This document shows, in pieces, positions 1-10,200 of a stretch of DNA of 64,000 nucleotides. The DNA comes from Seminavis robusta (lineage: Eukaryota > Bacillariophyta > Bacillariophyceae > Naviculales > Naviculaceae): NCBI GenBank assembly GCA_903772945.1, contig CAICTM010000459.1, forward strand, positions 1 through 64,000, given 5' to 3'. Made by a program: the position numbers and the translations under genes. The notes below the pieces were generated by a model. It saw only the letters and a list, made by a program, of their open reading frames with translations. It was not told where the DNA came from and did no database searches. How positions within the stretch are numbered: the first letter of the stretch is position 1; every line of letters starts with the position of its first letter.

Positions 1-865
1 AGTCAATCGTGACAAACTCACCACATCCGTTTCAAAGCAAACCGGAAATACATTAAGGAACGTCGCCAACGACTTATCCAGAAAAACACTGATAAGGGAG
101 AACGAGCACAGTGTCCCTCATCAACACCATGTCAACGACACTATGAGATTCATCAGTATCAGAACCGTTAGTACGGTCAGCCAACGCACAAGGTCCTTAC
201 CACACAGACGAGTCAATAAAATGGCACTGTACGGTCCGACATACTACCGCCAGAGCGGCACAGTCTACCAGACTTGGAAACATAAGGTATTTACACCATA
301 CAAGGCCTGATCCCCTTGTAGGATTGCAATCGTGCGACGCACATGTTACATCCAATCTCCGGAGAGTGCCCCGCACTTTAATTCATATGTTCTCCTTGTC
401 CGACTGATGTCGTGCCTTCCGTGACCCTTGTCAGGGGGCGAATGCAATACACGGCTCTTAGCCTTATTCGCGACTCAATCCTAGATAGGGTCTGAGTTCG
501 ACTCATGACGTAGTCCTCGCGAATAGTCATTGGAGACAGGGTTCTCAATGACCGCTCTAGTCATACTAGGTTGATGATGAAACATCGCTCTAGATATTTA
601 GCCAACGTGGAGTACTTCCACGCTACTAGATAAATGCTAACGAATCTTCCACGCGTTCCGTTTTTGGATCGTGGAGTGAGTAGGTTGCTACCGCAACCTA
701 CTCTATCACACTCTACAGTCTCCCGCGGAGTTCAGATCTACGATCCTTTGATTGTGGATCTCTCTCGTTGATTAGTTTTCATAGCTTTCTAATCCTCTCA
801 TAACTTTCATTCTCTCAAACTCAAAACACTCGAAAGATCTTTACACTAGCTTTTAGCGTAGTGCA
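1..865. other. Non-coding, hairpin-rich stretch
   Basis: I see no reading frame with coding character on either strand. The stretch holds several short inverted repeats. The clearest is an 11-bp perfect stem at 678-688 and 693-703 around a 4-base loop. It runs directly into the truncated dispersed repeat at 866, so it is probably part of, or the landing site of, older repeat DNA. The element type cannot be named from this window. Confidence 0.5.
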
Positions 866-1100
866 TTCTGCCCGGCCTCAACAGGATTGGTATCAACTGC
901 TGCGGTATCAAAGGGGCTACAAGCTAATCAGGATCGGTCTCAATCTTTCGTACTATTTTCTTAACTATGGCAGAAAGGACGATCCTTTCTTGCTGCTTTG
1001 CTGGGAGATAAGCCAACCGCGCATGCTGGAGTTGTAGGCCAGCATAGCTGTTGGAGCTATCTCTGACGGGATCCAGAGCTCTCGCTCCTAAAAGTTATCG
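866..1100 (+). repeat. Dispersed repeat, short copy sharing the common 3' end
   Basis: These 235 bases match 4724-4958 essentially base for base (constant offset 3858), and match the inverse strand of the copy at 63511-64000. The match starts abruptly at 866, where the longer copies continue leftward, and ends at the same base (after AAAGTTATCG) in all three copies. A fixed 3' end with a variable 5' end is the usual signature of a 5'-truncated retroposon, but there is no poly-A tail and no target-site duplication that I can see. It is unlikely to encode protein. Confidence 0.8.
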
Positions 1101-1537
1101 CTCCCCACGAGTGCGTATGGATCCGCTCTCATGGGAATGCCACGATATACGATTAGTTACTAACTAACTACAATACATACTCTCCCCATGAACGGAACAT
1201 TCATGGGCCACTCGGCATCGACTGCTAGTGGAACGCAAGGTGAGATCTGGAATCTCACAAGCGGAGGGACTTGCATGGTTGGTCGGTTGCTGGACCAAAG
1301 GCAGGCGCAAAGGGATTGCGTGCTCATCAGCATGGCCAGACTCGGTAGGTGTCGGCGGTGCTGGTTGCTATCATAGCTGTTGTTTGTTTTCTTCATATGT
1401 AGACAAATATTCGTGGCTTTGCCACAGGCCGAATTCAGCGGCGGCAAGCTCTCAGTGGAGCGGCCTTCTTGCCCCGCGGACATGTTCCTTGACTATAGGC
1501 TTTGGGCTCGATCGATCAGGAACGTGAATCGATCGCC
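1101..1537. other. Non-coding spacer
   Basis: Only short overlapping frames occur here and none has recognisable protein features. It separates the short repeat copy from the 3' end of the minus-strand hypothetical gene. Confidence 0.4.
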
Positions 1538-3464
1538 CTAGGGAAAATCCAACGGCGTCACCGGGATTGGCCCATTGCCAAGCACTGTTGCCATGGTAGC
1601 TAGCTTCGGGGTAGAAAGCACCGTGGTAGTCAGCTCCTGGGTAGGAGACACCAAGGCTGCCTTGATCGCAGGTGCTTGCTGTGGTTGCTCCCCATGAATG
1701 CCACCAAGAGCAGAGGGTGTCTGCTTGGTGGTCCTTCTGTCAAATGGACTGGTGATGGTTGGACCTAGACTGGGCCTAGTATCCGGAGACAATGTTACCT
1801 CATTGGGCACAAGTCTTGTGGCACTGGCTGTGCCATAGGTTGGTGGTTCTGTGGGAACCAGTCTGGGAATCTTGGGCCTCACTATAGGTGATGGACCACT
1901 ATGTCTCCTGCCAATGTTGGTTGTGGTGGGACCCTTGTGTGCTCTGTGTCTTGGAGCAGGTTGCCTGGGGGTCACCACTGTGTGAGTCTGCTCATGTGTT
2001 CTTGGTTGTAGAGCTGGCTGAGTGGGAGTCACACTTGGTCTATTTGGTTGTGCAACTGGAATGTTGTTGGCGCCAGCACTGGAAGCTGGTTGCTTGCTGA
2101 CTGGAGGTTTTGCCATCATGATCTCCCTAGTTGGATGACTACTAGGGCTGTCAAGCTCGATAATCTCCCCATCATCCAACGATAGATGGGCACCAGCGAA
2201 GGCATTCAAGGGTGTGGCACTGGGCAGCTGGTGGCTCGTAGCTGGGACACGCAGGGGTCGTGTGACAGGCAACTCCCCACAAGCTAGCTTGGGAGATGGA
2301 GCCGTGGCTACATTGGTGGGCAGCTGATGGTTGGTGGCCAAGAGGGCATCAGTCAATCGTTGCTGGATGGTAGTGGCCTCTTGCTTGGAACGAGTAGCCC
2401 TGTGGCGCTGCTGCTTCTTTGGGCTGTGGAGCCGTGGGGTACCAATAGCAATGTCACCAGTCGGCTTGTGGACGCCATCAGCACTGCCCATGGCTGACAG
2501 TGGAGTGGCATTGGTCAGCTGGTGGTGTGCCGCTGTAAGGGGCAAAGGACGAGTGCCTGGCGGCTCCCCATAAGCTGGCTGGGAAACTGCCTGGTGGTTG
2601 GGGTGCCTGGTCCAGGAGGCGGCTACATTCTGCCTGTGCTGCCTGGCCCTGTAGTCGCTACCGGTAGCTGCTTGCTGCCTGTGTTGTTCCATCGGTCCTC
2701 TAGCCCTGCTGTAGGCCATCATGCGTCTAGCCACATCAGTCACGTCGAAATTGAGCGACCGGATCTCCCACAGGAGAGTATCTTTTGCCATCCCATGTCT
2801 TGAGTTGGATGGTGACATTGTTGCTATTGGTTGGAAGCCACCTATGGCCTCTGCCATTTCATAGGCTGTTGGGGTAGCAATTGGCTTGGGAACAGGTGAT
2901 GCCGGTGCCTTGTCAAGGATTGCAAAGATGGATTGGTGCTGGCACGGGCATCGGTCTGAGTAGTGGCACCAGCATTGGTCTGAGGAGCTAGACATTGTGC
3001 CTCTTGTGTTGCCAAGGAAGAGGTGTACCTGTTGTGCTTGGGAAATACTGGAATCCAGCTGTTGTAGCCGTAGAGTGAAGCTGACTCAACTGGACTTTGG
3101 AAACCACAAAGGAGACTTCCAGGAACCTTGCGATGGGGCTAGTAAATTCAATTGGGTTGTTCTTGAATAAGGTAGCCAGTGTAGGGGGTCTGGAGCCTGC
3201 TTCCTGTGTTGCCGTGGTGCTGGGAAATGGCTTGGTTTGTGGAGTTTTTGCCTCACTGGAAGCTAGCTTACTGGGACCAATGAATCTCCCCACAAAAGCT
3301 CCTAGAATCCCAGGTGATATACCCACTGACCAATTGAAGGGTGGTGGTTCCAGTGGTGGTACTTGCGGCCTGGTCGAGGAGGGTGGTGTAGTCGCCGTGT
3401 CGCTCCGATTTCCTCGAGTTGGGTGGCTCTGTCTCCTGGCAGATCGCGATCTCGGGCTCCGCAC
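1538..3464 (-). CDS. Unrecognised Pro/Thr/Ala-rich protein, two overlapping frames
   Basis: I do not recognise this gene. A 158-residue frame (3464-2988) runs into a 485-residue frame (2995-1538), and the stop of the first overlaps the ATG of the second. The product is rich in Pro, Thr, Ala, His and Gln, with repeated short phrases (for example HHQLTNATPL, SHQLPSATPL and NHQLPTN), and looks largely disordered. A near-N-terminal RSPRSRSARR stretch is strongly basic. Splicing could join the frames: a GT-AG intron at 3028-2980 (49 bp) keeps phase and would give about 625 residues. That is shorter than the other introns here, so a frameshift or another donor is possible. It lies among repeats and may belong to a mobile element rather than to the host. 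Confidence 0.35.
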
Positions 3465-4465
3465 TACCGTACTACTCGATTTTCAATGACTCGACCACGT
3501 AAACACCTTAAAATGTGAGCGCAAACCAATTACCGAGGCTGAGCCTGCTTTCGGTTCGGGGAACGTTGTTGTTTAACTCTCTGAAGTGGTACCAAAGATG
3601 AAGATCGAAGAAGAACTTCTTGTACGTTCCGCGCGACAGCATAAACTGACTCAGTGCACGTCGTATAAGTACTGAAACTGCACGGACGTTTTGATTGGCT
3701 GAGCGACTTTGCGAAGGAACGTTCTGGAACCCTTGTACGTTCCGTGAAATCGCTGATACCGTATAGGATGGAAACTCGTGACACTCGTAAACTGCACGGA
3801 AGTTTTGATTGGCCAAGGACGTTCCGTGAAGATCAATGAGAATCCGGCAAAAAAATAAGCCGGGGACAACGCAATAAATCACGGTAAGCTTCGAAGGAAT
3901 AAGCCTGTACTCAGAAGAGATAAGCCACGTTCAACGCAATAAGCCGTGGTTGCTTCTTCGGACGTAAAAGACTTGCACGGTTGCCAAAATAGGTGCAAAT
4001 CAATAAGTCTCCTGTTCTCTCGGAGACTCCAGGTGTTCCGTACCGGGACTAGTGACTTCCTTCGAGTGAATTGGGTGCTTTTCCTCTCTTCGTTGGAAGT
4101 ACTAGTATGGTAGCTTCGGCAATGAGGTTGTTGTCAAGTTGTGGGTCCTTTCGAAGGCAATGGGCTTTGTGTTGGGCTTATTGTAGATGGTAGATGGTCA
4201 AGCCGGAGGTGCTTGTCACTGTGGTGAGGGCTGGAACTATCAGAATTGACCAGAAGGTTGTTGACTTAGGACTTCAAAAGGAGCCTTGAAATCCTGTTGT
4301 CAAATCCAGTGAAACCAACTGTAACTGTAGTGTAGCACTGATTGTTGTAATGCGGAGGGCTCCTTGTCGACCTGGAGACTCTCCTTCCCTTAAAACTGCC
4401 TGAAATCTATGCGACCGTTAATCCAATAAGTTTCTTGAAGGTTCAGTTCCAATACCCAAGTAGTG
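3465..4465. other. Non-coding, with local direct repeats
   Basis: No convincing gene. The left half holds a local duplication (3676-3748 and 3793-3836) and several copies of the word AATAAGCC between 3855 and 3955. The right half leads without a visible border into the long copy of the dispersed repeat. Because the right-edge copy is cut by the window end, the true left boundary of that repeat could lie anywhere in this stretch. Confidence 0.4.
3676..3836. repeat. Imperfect local direct repeat
   Basis: ACTGCACGGACGTTTTGATT near 3676 recurs as ACTGCACGGAAGTTTTGATT near 3793. Both are followed by a copy of ACGTTCCGTGAA, and a related GTACGTTCCG sits near 3622. The spacing is about 115 bases. 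It could be a duplicated promoter block for the minus-strand gene at 3464, but that is only inference. Confidence 0.55.
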
Positions 4466-4958
4466 GACTGGGTCTCGCTGAAACCCTTCCTCAGGGACAG
4501 CGGTAGTCAGGCAGTTCAGGGAGCCTTGTCGTGCCTCAGGAGTATTCCAACACCTCCAGTAGGCACCAAACCAAGGACTTGGCCCTGTCAGTCAGACAGG
4601 AGGGCCAGCAGAGCTCTCTGCTGGACCCTTTGGGCCAGCTCACCTCCTCAGGAGCTGGGGGCCTTCATTATTCAATCGTGCAGTGGCAGTCTGGGAACAG
4701 TACTCTCTGCTACCTCCTACTGCTTCTGCCCGGCCTCAACAGGATTGGTATCAACTGCTGCGGTATCAAAGGGGCTACAAGCTAATCAGGATCGGTCTCA
4801 ATCTTTCGTACTATTTTCTTAACTATGGCAGAAAGGACGATCCTTTCTTGCTGCTTTGCTGGGAGATAAGCCAACCGCGCATGCTGGAGTTGTAGGCCAG
4901 CATAGCTGTTGGAGCTATCTCTGACGGGATCCAGAGCTCTCGCTCCTAAAAGTTATCG
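4466..4958 (+). repeat. Dispersed repeat, long copy inserted in a Crypton-like relic
   Basis: These 493 bases match the inverse of 63511-64000 with only small indels and substitutions. The last 235 bases also match 866-1100. The right end at 4958 is a sharp border: position 4959 onward reads on the minus strand as the continuing tail of the Crypton-like recombinase, so the repeat landed inside that gene. It contains self-complementary blocks (for example AGAGCTCT, and GGAC/GTCC around CCAGCAGAGCTCTCTGCTGG) but no recognisable protein. Its left limit is unknown because the matching right-edge copy runs off the window. Confidence 0.8.
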
Positions 4959-5462
4959 TCGAGTGCTCGACGCTTTTCCTGTCACAGACGATTTACCCTG
5001 AGCTCGATTCTCCTCACGGTACTTTGAACGGAGCCAGCTCTTCCACTTATTTCAGTGCTCTACCTGAAATACTGGAATGACTGGGTCGTCCCGAAACTTA
5101 TCAGTGAAGAATGTCCTTACAGAAGAGCAATACTGAGCGGCAGACCCAACCGCGAGGCGGGCTGCACTAGGATTACATCGGTGCCTTGCATCGGTGGCCA
5201 TGTAGGAGAAGAAACTTCTGATCATCTGGCCCCAAAATTCAGACCAAGCCTTGGAGGAGGTCTTTTTCGGGATGCCGTGGTAGGGAATGTCTTTGGCCTC
5301 GACGACATCGATACCAATATGGGGGCAATAGCTCTTCAAGAAATGATTGAAATGGGTGATTGCGTTGCCTTGCTTTGCGGCCTTCGAATGGAGGAGATCG
5401 TTGCCACAATCTCCGTAGATGATGATCGGCTGGTTATCGGAGCTCGCGCTCATGCCGCTCAT
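4959..5462 (-). pseudogene. Crypton-like tyrosine recombinase, N-terminal fragment
   Basis: The minus frame 5462-5052 gives 136 residues. Its second half (SAWSEFWGQM, ARHRCNPSAARL, YCSSVRTFFTDKFR, PVIPVFQ) resembles the core-binding region of Crypton-type tyrosine recombinases found in diatom and oomycete genomes. After a stop the same frame continues recognisably (WKSWLRSKYREENRAQGK) until 4959, where the dispersed repeat begins. The catalytic R-H-R-Y half is not in the window next to it. I read it as a dead, truncated DNA transposon. The family assignment is from memory of the sequence pattern and a profile search could change it. Confidence 0.5.
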
Positions 5463-5988
5463 GGTTCGGTCTCGTCACGAGATCGGTGGGACGAAACGAG
5501 ATGGAGGATATGAGAGACAGAGGAGGAGAGGAAAGGAAAGTGAGTGGGGCCGACATCTCACGCATCTCGTATTCATGTTCACTGGAACAATCACCGGTCA
5601 CAGATGCAGCAGGGTCGCGGTTCCTGGAAATTCTTTCGGAGTCGGATGGTGCGGGTTTTTTAACGGTTGGGTTGACGAGCGTCCAAAATGTTGGGTCAAG
5701 TGGAGTCCAGCGGCGGCGTCCAAAATCACGTGAAATGGTGCTACAGTACGGTACCAGTAGTCTACCGGTGCCGTGCTTGGGCAAAACCAAGCCTTTGTAT
5801 TGTGCAGAAGTTTTGTTGCGCTTGATGAATTGCTGCACTAAAAGCCAATGGGCTGCTTGTCAGCCAATCGATGCATATCAATGCGTCCATACTTCCATGA
5901 CACGTAGCATACTGCCTTGCTGGTGTTCTTGCAGTACCCCCTCTTCTGCAATGCCGCCCTTCTGGGGCCACTCTCCAGACGATCCAGG
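5463..5988. other. Non-coding spacer with one short repeat copy
   Basis: No supported gene. The overlapping frames on both strands lack recognisable features. Positions 5744-5817 carry the left copy of a short direct repeat whose partner lies at 6721-6779, just beyond the reverse-transcriptase relic. Confidence 0.4.
5744..5817. repeat. Direct repeat, left copy
   Basis: The blocks CAGTACGGTACC, CCGGTGCCGTGCTTGGGCAA and GCAGAAGTTTTGTT occur in the same order here and at 6721-6779, with a 12-base insertion and small changes between copies. The pair brackets the reverse-transcriptase relic. Both copies include the ACCGGT word that recurs in other intergenic spots of the window. Confidence 0.65.
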
Positions 5989-6720
5989 TTAGGTCAATGT
6001 CTTTGAAAATTGTCGTCTCCAGTGGATATCACACACTGGAGAGAAAAATGGAACAGTAGAACATGTTTGCCTCCCTCCTGTTGAGGGGGGGGGGACTTCA
6101 GCACACGTGTGAAAGTGGCACATTTGTTCTTGAGCGCCAGTTTCTGAGCTTTCAGATCTCCACTTGGCCCCTTGTGACATCCGAGGGATTTGTGGTCTTG
6201 CCCATTCGCCATCTGCTTGATGAATGTCGAGGTCCCATCTACTGCTTGAATTGCAAGCAAGTGGTGGAGACCACTTGTCACCCTGAATCAGTACATGCTT
6301 CCCCGATTTCTCGAATTCATATCGGAGATGATGGTAGGAGCACTTGCAAGGTTCGAGCTTGCCCCCAGAAGACCAAAGCAGGTCGCTCCACCACTGGGCA
6401 TCTCTGCCTGCCTTCTGCGCTAAGTCTTCAATGCTGGAGATTTCATTGGTGCTGAAGCAATTGGTTCTGGCGTTCGTGTCATCCACGAACCCAGTCATAA
6501 ACAACTGCACACTTTTGGAGCCATCCGGGCTTGCAAAAGTTGCCCCATGGGCATGGTCTTCAAAGCAGTCAAAAAGGGTACTTGAAATAAACAGCCACAG
6601 GGTCGGAGAATTCCCTGCCCCCTGACCAGAACCATGACACGGATGATTGGCAGTGTGTGCAACAAATGTCGTGGATATCCCCAAGGTCGTCTTGATATGA
6701 TACTTTGCTTCCTCGTGATT
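5989..6720 (-). pseudogene. Reverse-transcriptase relic
   Basis: The minus frame contains recognisable reverse-transcriptase landmarks. HGSGQGAGNSPTLW fits motif B (the palm helix after the GQG/SP turn). GFVDDTN fits the catalytic F/YVDD box of motif C. AGRDAQWWSDLLWSSGGKLE followed by KCSYH fits the thumb-side region common in diatom RT elements. Only the central part of a polymerase is present; no endonuclease, integrase or RNase H is visible beside it. It looks broken, and I cannot tell from this piece whether the parent was a LINE-type or another retroelement. The bracketing direct repeat suggests later rearrangement. Confidence 0.6.
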
Positions 6721-6779
6721 CAGTACGGTACCGGTGCCGTGCTTGGGCAAAACCAATGCTTTTGAGCAGAAGTTTTGTT
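6721..6779. repeat. Direct repeat, right copy
   Basis: Partner of 5744-5817. The shared blocks are contiguous here (CAGTACGGTACCGGTGCCGT onward), so this may be the less altered copy. Confidence 0.65.
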
Positions 6780-7253
6780 AGAGCCGCGAATGAAGATTAT
6801 GAGTATAAGTGTGCGTCTTACTATTCACGTAGAATGTCTACTGCGAAGCAAAATATCGAAGGGAACGAGCCGTTGGAAGCAGTCACAAAAAAAGATCGAC
6901 CATGGCCAAAGGTGTGTCGTCGGCAATTGAGTGAGTGAGTGAGACAAGCGCACCATCCAATCTTGGCTTTCTTGGCTGCAGGGTTGCCTATTATATTTCG
7001 CACTGACCCGGAGCACCAAGGCATCGAATAAGAGCTCTCTAGCTAGCGCCAACAATTGAGTTGAAGATCCAAGCAATCTTTTTCATCATCTTCAGTCTCG
7101 CTAAAAAAGACCAACTGGCCAGACGAATTGAATTCACGATCGAACAGTACTGTACAGCACTCCCCTTTATACTACTCCATCCATTTACAAGCAAAGATCC
7201 TTTGACTTCATGCCTACATCATTGTGTGTGTCATAGTAACATAACAACGCATC
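6780..7253. other. Spacer and presumed promoter of the USP32-like gene
   Basis: No gene seen. The stretch ends at the ATG at 7254. A weak TATA-like TTTATACTACTCC lies near 7163, about 90 bases upstream of that ATG. I cannot show that it is used. Confidence 0.35.
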
Positions 7254-10200
7254 ATGAAGACCAGTCTGTCTCACGTTCTTCCCGTGTGGAAGGCCTGCAA
7301 GATCCTGGGCGAACCTACCGTGCGTCGGATCGTGCAAACGTTGATGCAATTGCGGACGAGAGGAGTTCATGTGACGGCCAATGTGACACATGTGGAAAGC
7401 AGCGACCAACACGACACTACTAATAGTGAGACCAAGACGTCGCAGGAAGAATTGTGGGATGAAGAATTGGAGCAACTCGTCGAAGCCCTCCTGTACATGC
7501 CCAATCAGCTGCCTCATGGAGCCACACCTCCCGTGCGAAGAACCAACGTGCCTACTCAAAAGCCCGTGACGATTCCGACTCCTCCGGTAGTGGCACAATC
7601 CTGGCAAAAGTTGACGACGCATACGCGAATGTTTGGCATGGACAAGTCGCTTCTCTTTCGATTCACTGTCCCCAATGTGTGTCAACCTCATAGTGGACCG
7701 CAGGGACACATGGGACTCTTTGATTGTTGGGTCTATACGCTGCAAGGACATGCTCCGACATCGTCCGCCACCTATTATGGTGGAGCGGCCAACAATATGG
7801 TCTGGATTCCAGACGTTATCATATTTTTGGCGGTTTGTAAGGATTATCAAGACAAATTTTATAGTGCAGCAGCAACCACAGCAACAACAACAAGCAGACC
7901 AAAACGAGACAGCGAAATGACAGAAGGAACCGAAGAAGAAGACGAAGAAGACGAAGAAGAGAGCGAAGACGATGAAGAGGAAAAGGCGGAAGAACAGAGA
8001 CGACAACAAATGCTAGAATCTTGCCTCAAAACCATGGCAAAATTGTCCTATCGATTCTACGACGCCTACCAGAAAAAAGGATCCTTGTCACGAGACACGG
8101 TCCATCGATTTTTGACGGACGTTTACGGCGAAGATTCCTACAAAACACAAGAAATGCGCACACTGCTGGACAAGGTGTTTCGACCCACCGACAAGGCCAT
8201 TAGTGCCACGGCAGCCGCTGCGGGCGAAACCACGGTTCGTCCACAGTCGTCGGTGCAATTGTCCGAAGGGTTGTTTGTATCACGCATTGTCGCCACCACG
8301 CCGACACTCGATGCGCAACGAGTAGTACAAAAACCACACGCCCCACAAACATCCAATGGACATGTCTTGTTGGATTGGATTTCACTACTGGGAGCCGCCA
8401 TGGTGCCTCCGGAAGAATTGCCACAATCGACCGTGGCGTATTTGGAAACCATGCAGGTACATCCGCAACCCATTGTGCATCAGTACTTGTTGGCCGAAAC
8501 AAGACTCTACGAAATCAAACGACGATTCCATTCCCTGGTGGAATCTTCGGCCGTGATTATTCACGGAGATGTCATGGCGGCGAATGGGGACGACAATAAT
8601 GAGGAAGAAAAAACCGTCGATGCGGGGACCAAGGTGGCCAATACGTCCACCAACACGGCTGCTCCCGCCGTACCAAAACATGTCATTACCCAATCTGCCT
8701 TTGAATCTGCTGTGACCCGTCCGAATAATGATATGGGACAGGGGGGATACCTCCCCGCGAGATTGGCACGAATGGTATTCAGTGCCGTTCTCATGGGTGG
8801 ATCGACGGCCGTGTTGGTAGATGCAGCCAATGACATAGACGATGATGACGATGGCGATCCGTCGAATCATCGAAAATCCTCCAAAAAGAAATCCTTCTGG
8901 GGATTGTATCATGTACTCAAATTCGGGTGCGAAGCGGTACGATGCACCAAGGAGGCCAAAACGCACAAGGGAAAATCCAAGAAAATATCGACACATGATC
9001 GGGATGTAGCCATCTTGAAGCAGGTATTTGCCATGTTTGCACAAGTTCCCACCACTAGTAGCAACAATGGCGCCAAGGTGAAAAAACCAAAAGATCCCCT
9101 CGATGGACGATTGTTGTTGGACCGATCGCATATTGGAGCCATGATTTTGTTGCTGTTGGAACATGCCCAGTTTCGGTTGCAACAGGACGCTCCACCCCAA
9201 AAGGATGACGACAATACAGTGACAGGATATGAAGATGAAGAAACGCTGGATGCCTCGGATGATGTCTATGTCAATGCATCTGCTTGCTCGTTTCTGGGAC
9301 TGCTGCCACCCACAAACCAGCCACCCGCTCCGACGGAGCAAGTGTCATTGAAAGACTTGGTGGAATACGTCTTGCAGCAAGCCAAAGACAAGAATTCCAA
9401 CAAGGAAGATGAAGGCAAAATATCCTTTGAAGAATTTTGTCGTTGGCACTATGCAAGCAGCGATGGCAGCAATGCGAAAAACGACGAGAAGCAAAAAATT
9501 GTCACGGCTTCGCAGACGCGACGCCTGGGTCCCTTGCTTTTAGAATTGCGGTTGATTGCCGCCGTTCTGTTTGGAATCCCTCCGGCATTGGCAAGCATGG
9601 AAGTAACACTGATTGCCGAGTTGCAGCGCCGACACAAATACCGATATCCACCGACAGAAGTTTCGCGCAGAGGCCCGAAGGGCACCGTCTGGTATATTAT
9701 TGATCACGGATGGTTCCAGACGTGGGCTTCGCTGGTGAAGCGCGTGTCGCACACGGTGGACGATGCCGGTGATGGTCGCAGCGATGGCACGGCTACCACC
9801 AGTCGCGGTTTGCCCAAAATTAACAATACAAACTTGCTGGCGGACAATGGCTCCTTGGCGTTGCGGGCTGACATCAAGTGGGGGCATGAATACGAAATTT
9901 TGCCTCCTTTGGCGTATTCCGCTCTTCAGGCTTGGTACGATGGTGGTCCTCCGATTCATCGCATCGTTGTACCGTACATTCCAGCCAACATTGCATCGCC
10001 TCACAGTCGAAGGCAGCCCAAAATGCGAACTGAAATGGAAATGGAACTCTATCCGTTCTTTGTGACGGTGTTCTTGTGCGACGCAGCTTCGCGAGGAGAT
10101 ACTCGACCCTTTCAGCAATATGTTCCCGTTAGTAGAGTCAGCCCTGTTCGAGTTGTGCTGCTGCAGCTGGCAAAGGGGCTCAACATAGACCCTGATTTGT

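Noticed and set aside
4724-4790. A primer-binding-like word TTGGTATCAACTGC in the dispersed repeat, hinting at an LTR border
   Set aside because: No paired long terminal repeats, no TG/CA ends at matching places and no gag or pol text beside it. The three copies share one end instead, which fits another type of element.
4930-4958. Helitron 3' end, suggested by CTAA after a short palindrome
   Set aside because: The match between copies continues nine bases past that word, so the element does not end at a CTRR terminus.
7185-8009. Long minus frame opposite the USP32-like gene (274 codons), and similar long frames at 8385-9341 and 15975-16715
   Set aside because: They lie exactly antisense to confident exons, have low-complexity or Cys/His-rich text typical of shadow frames, and no domain features.
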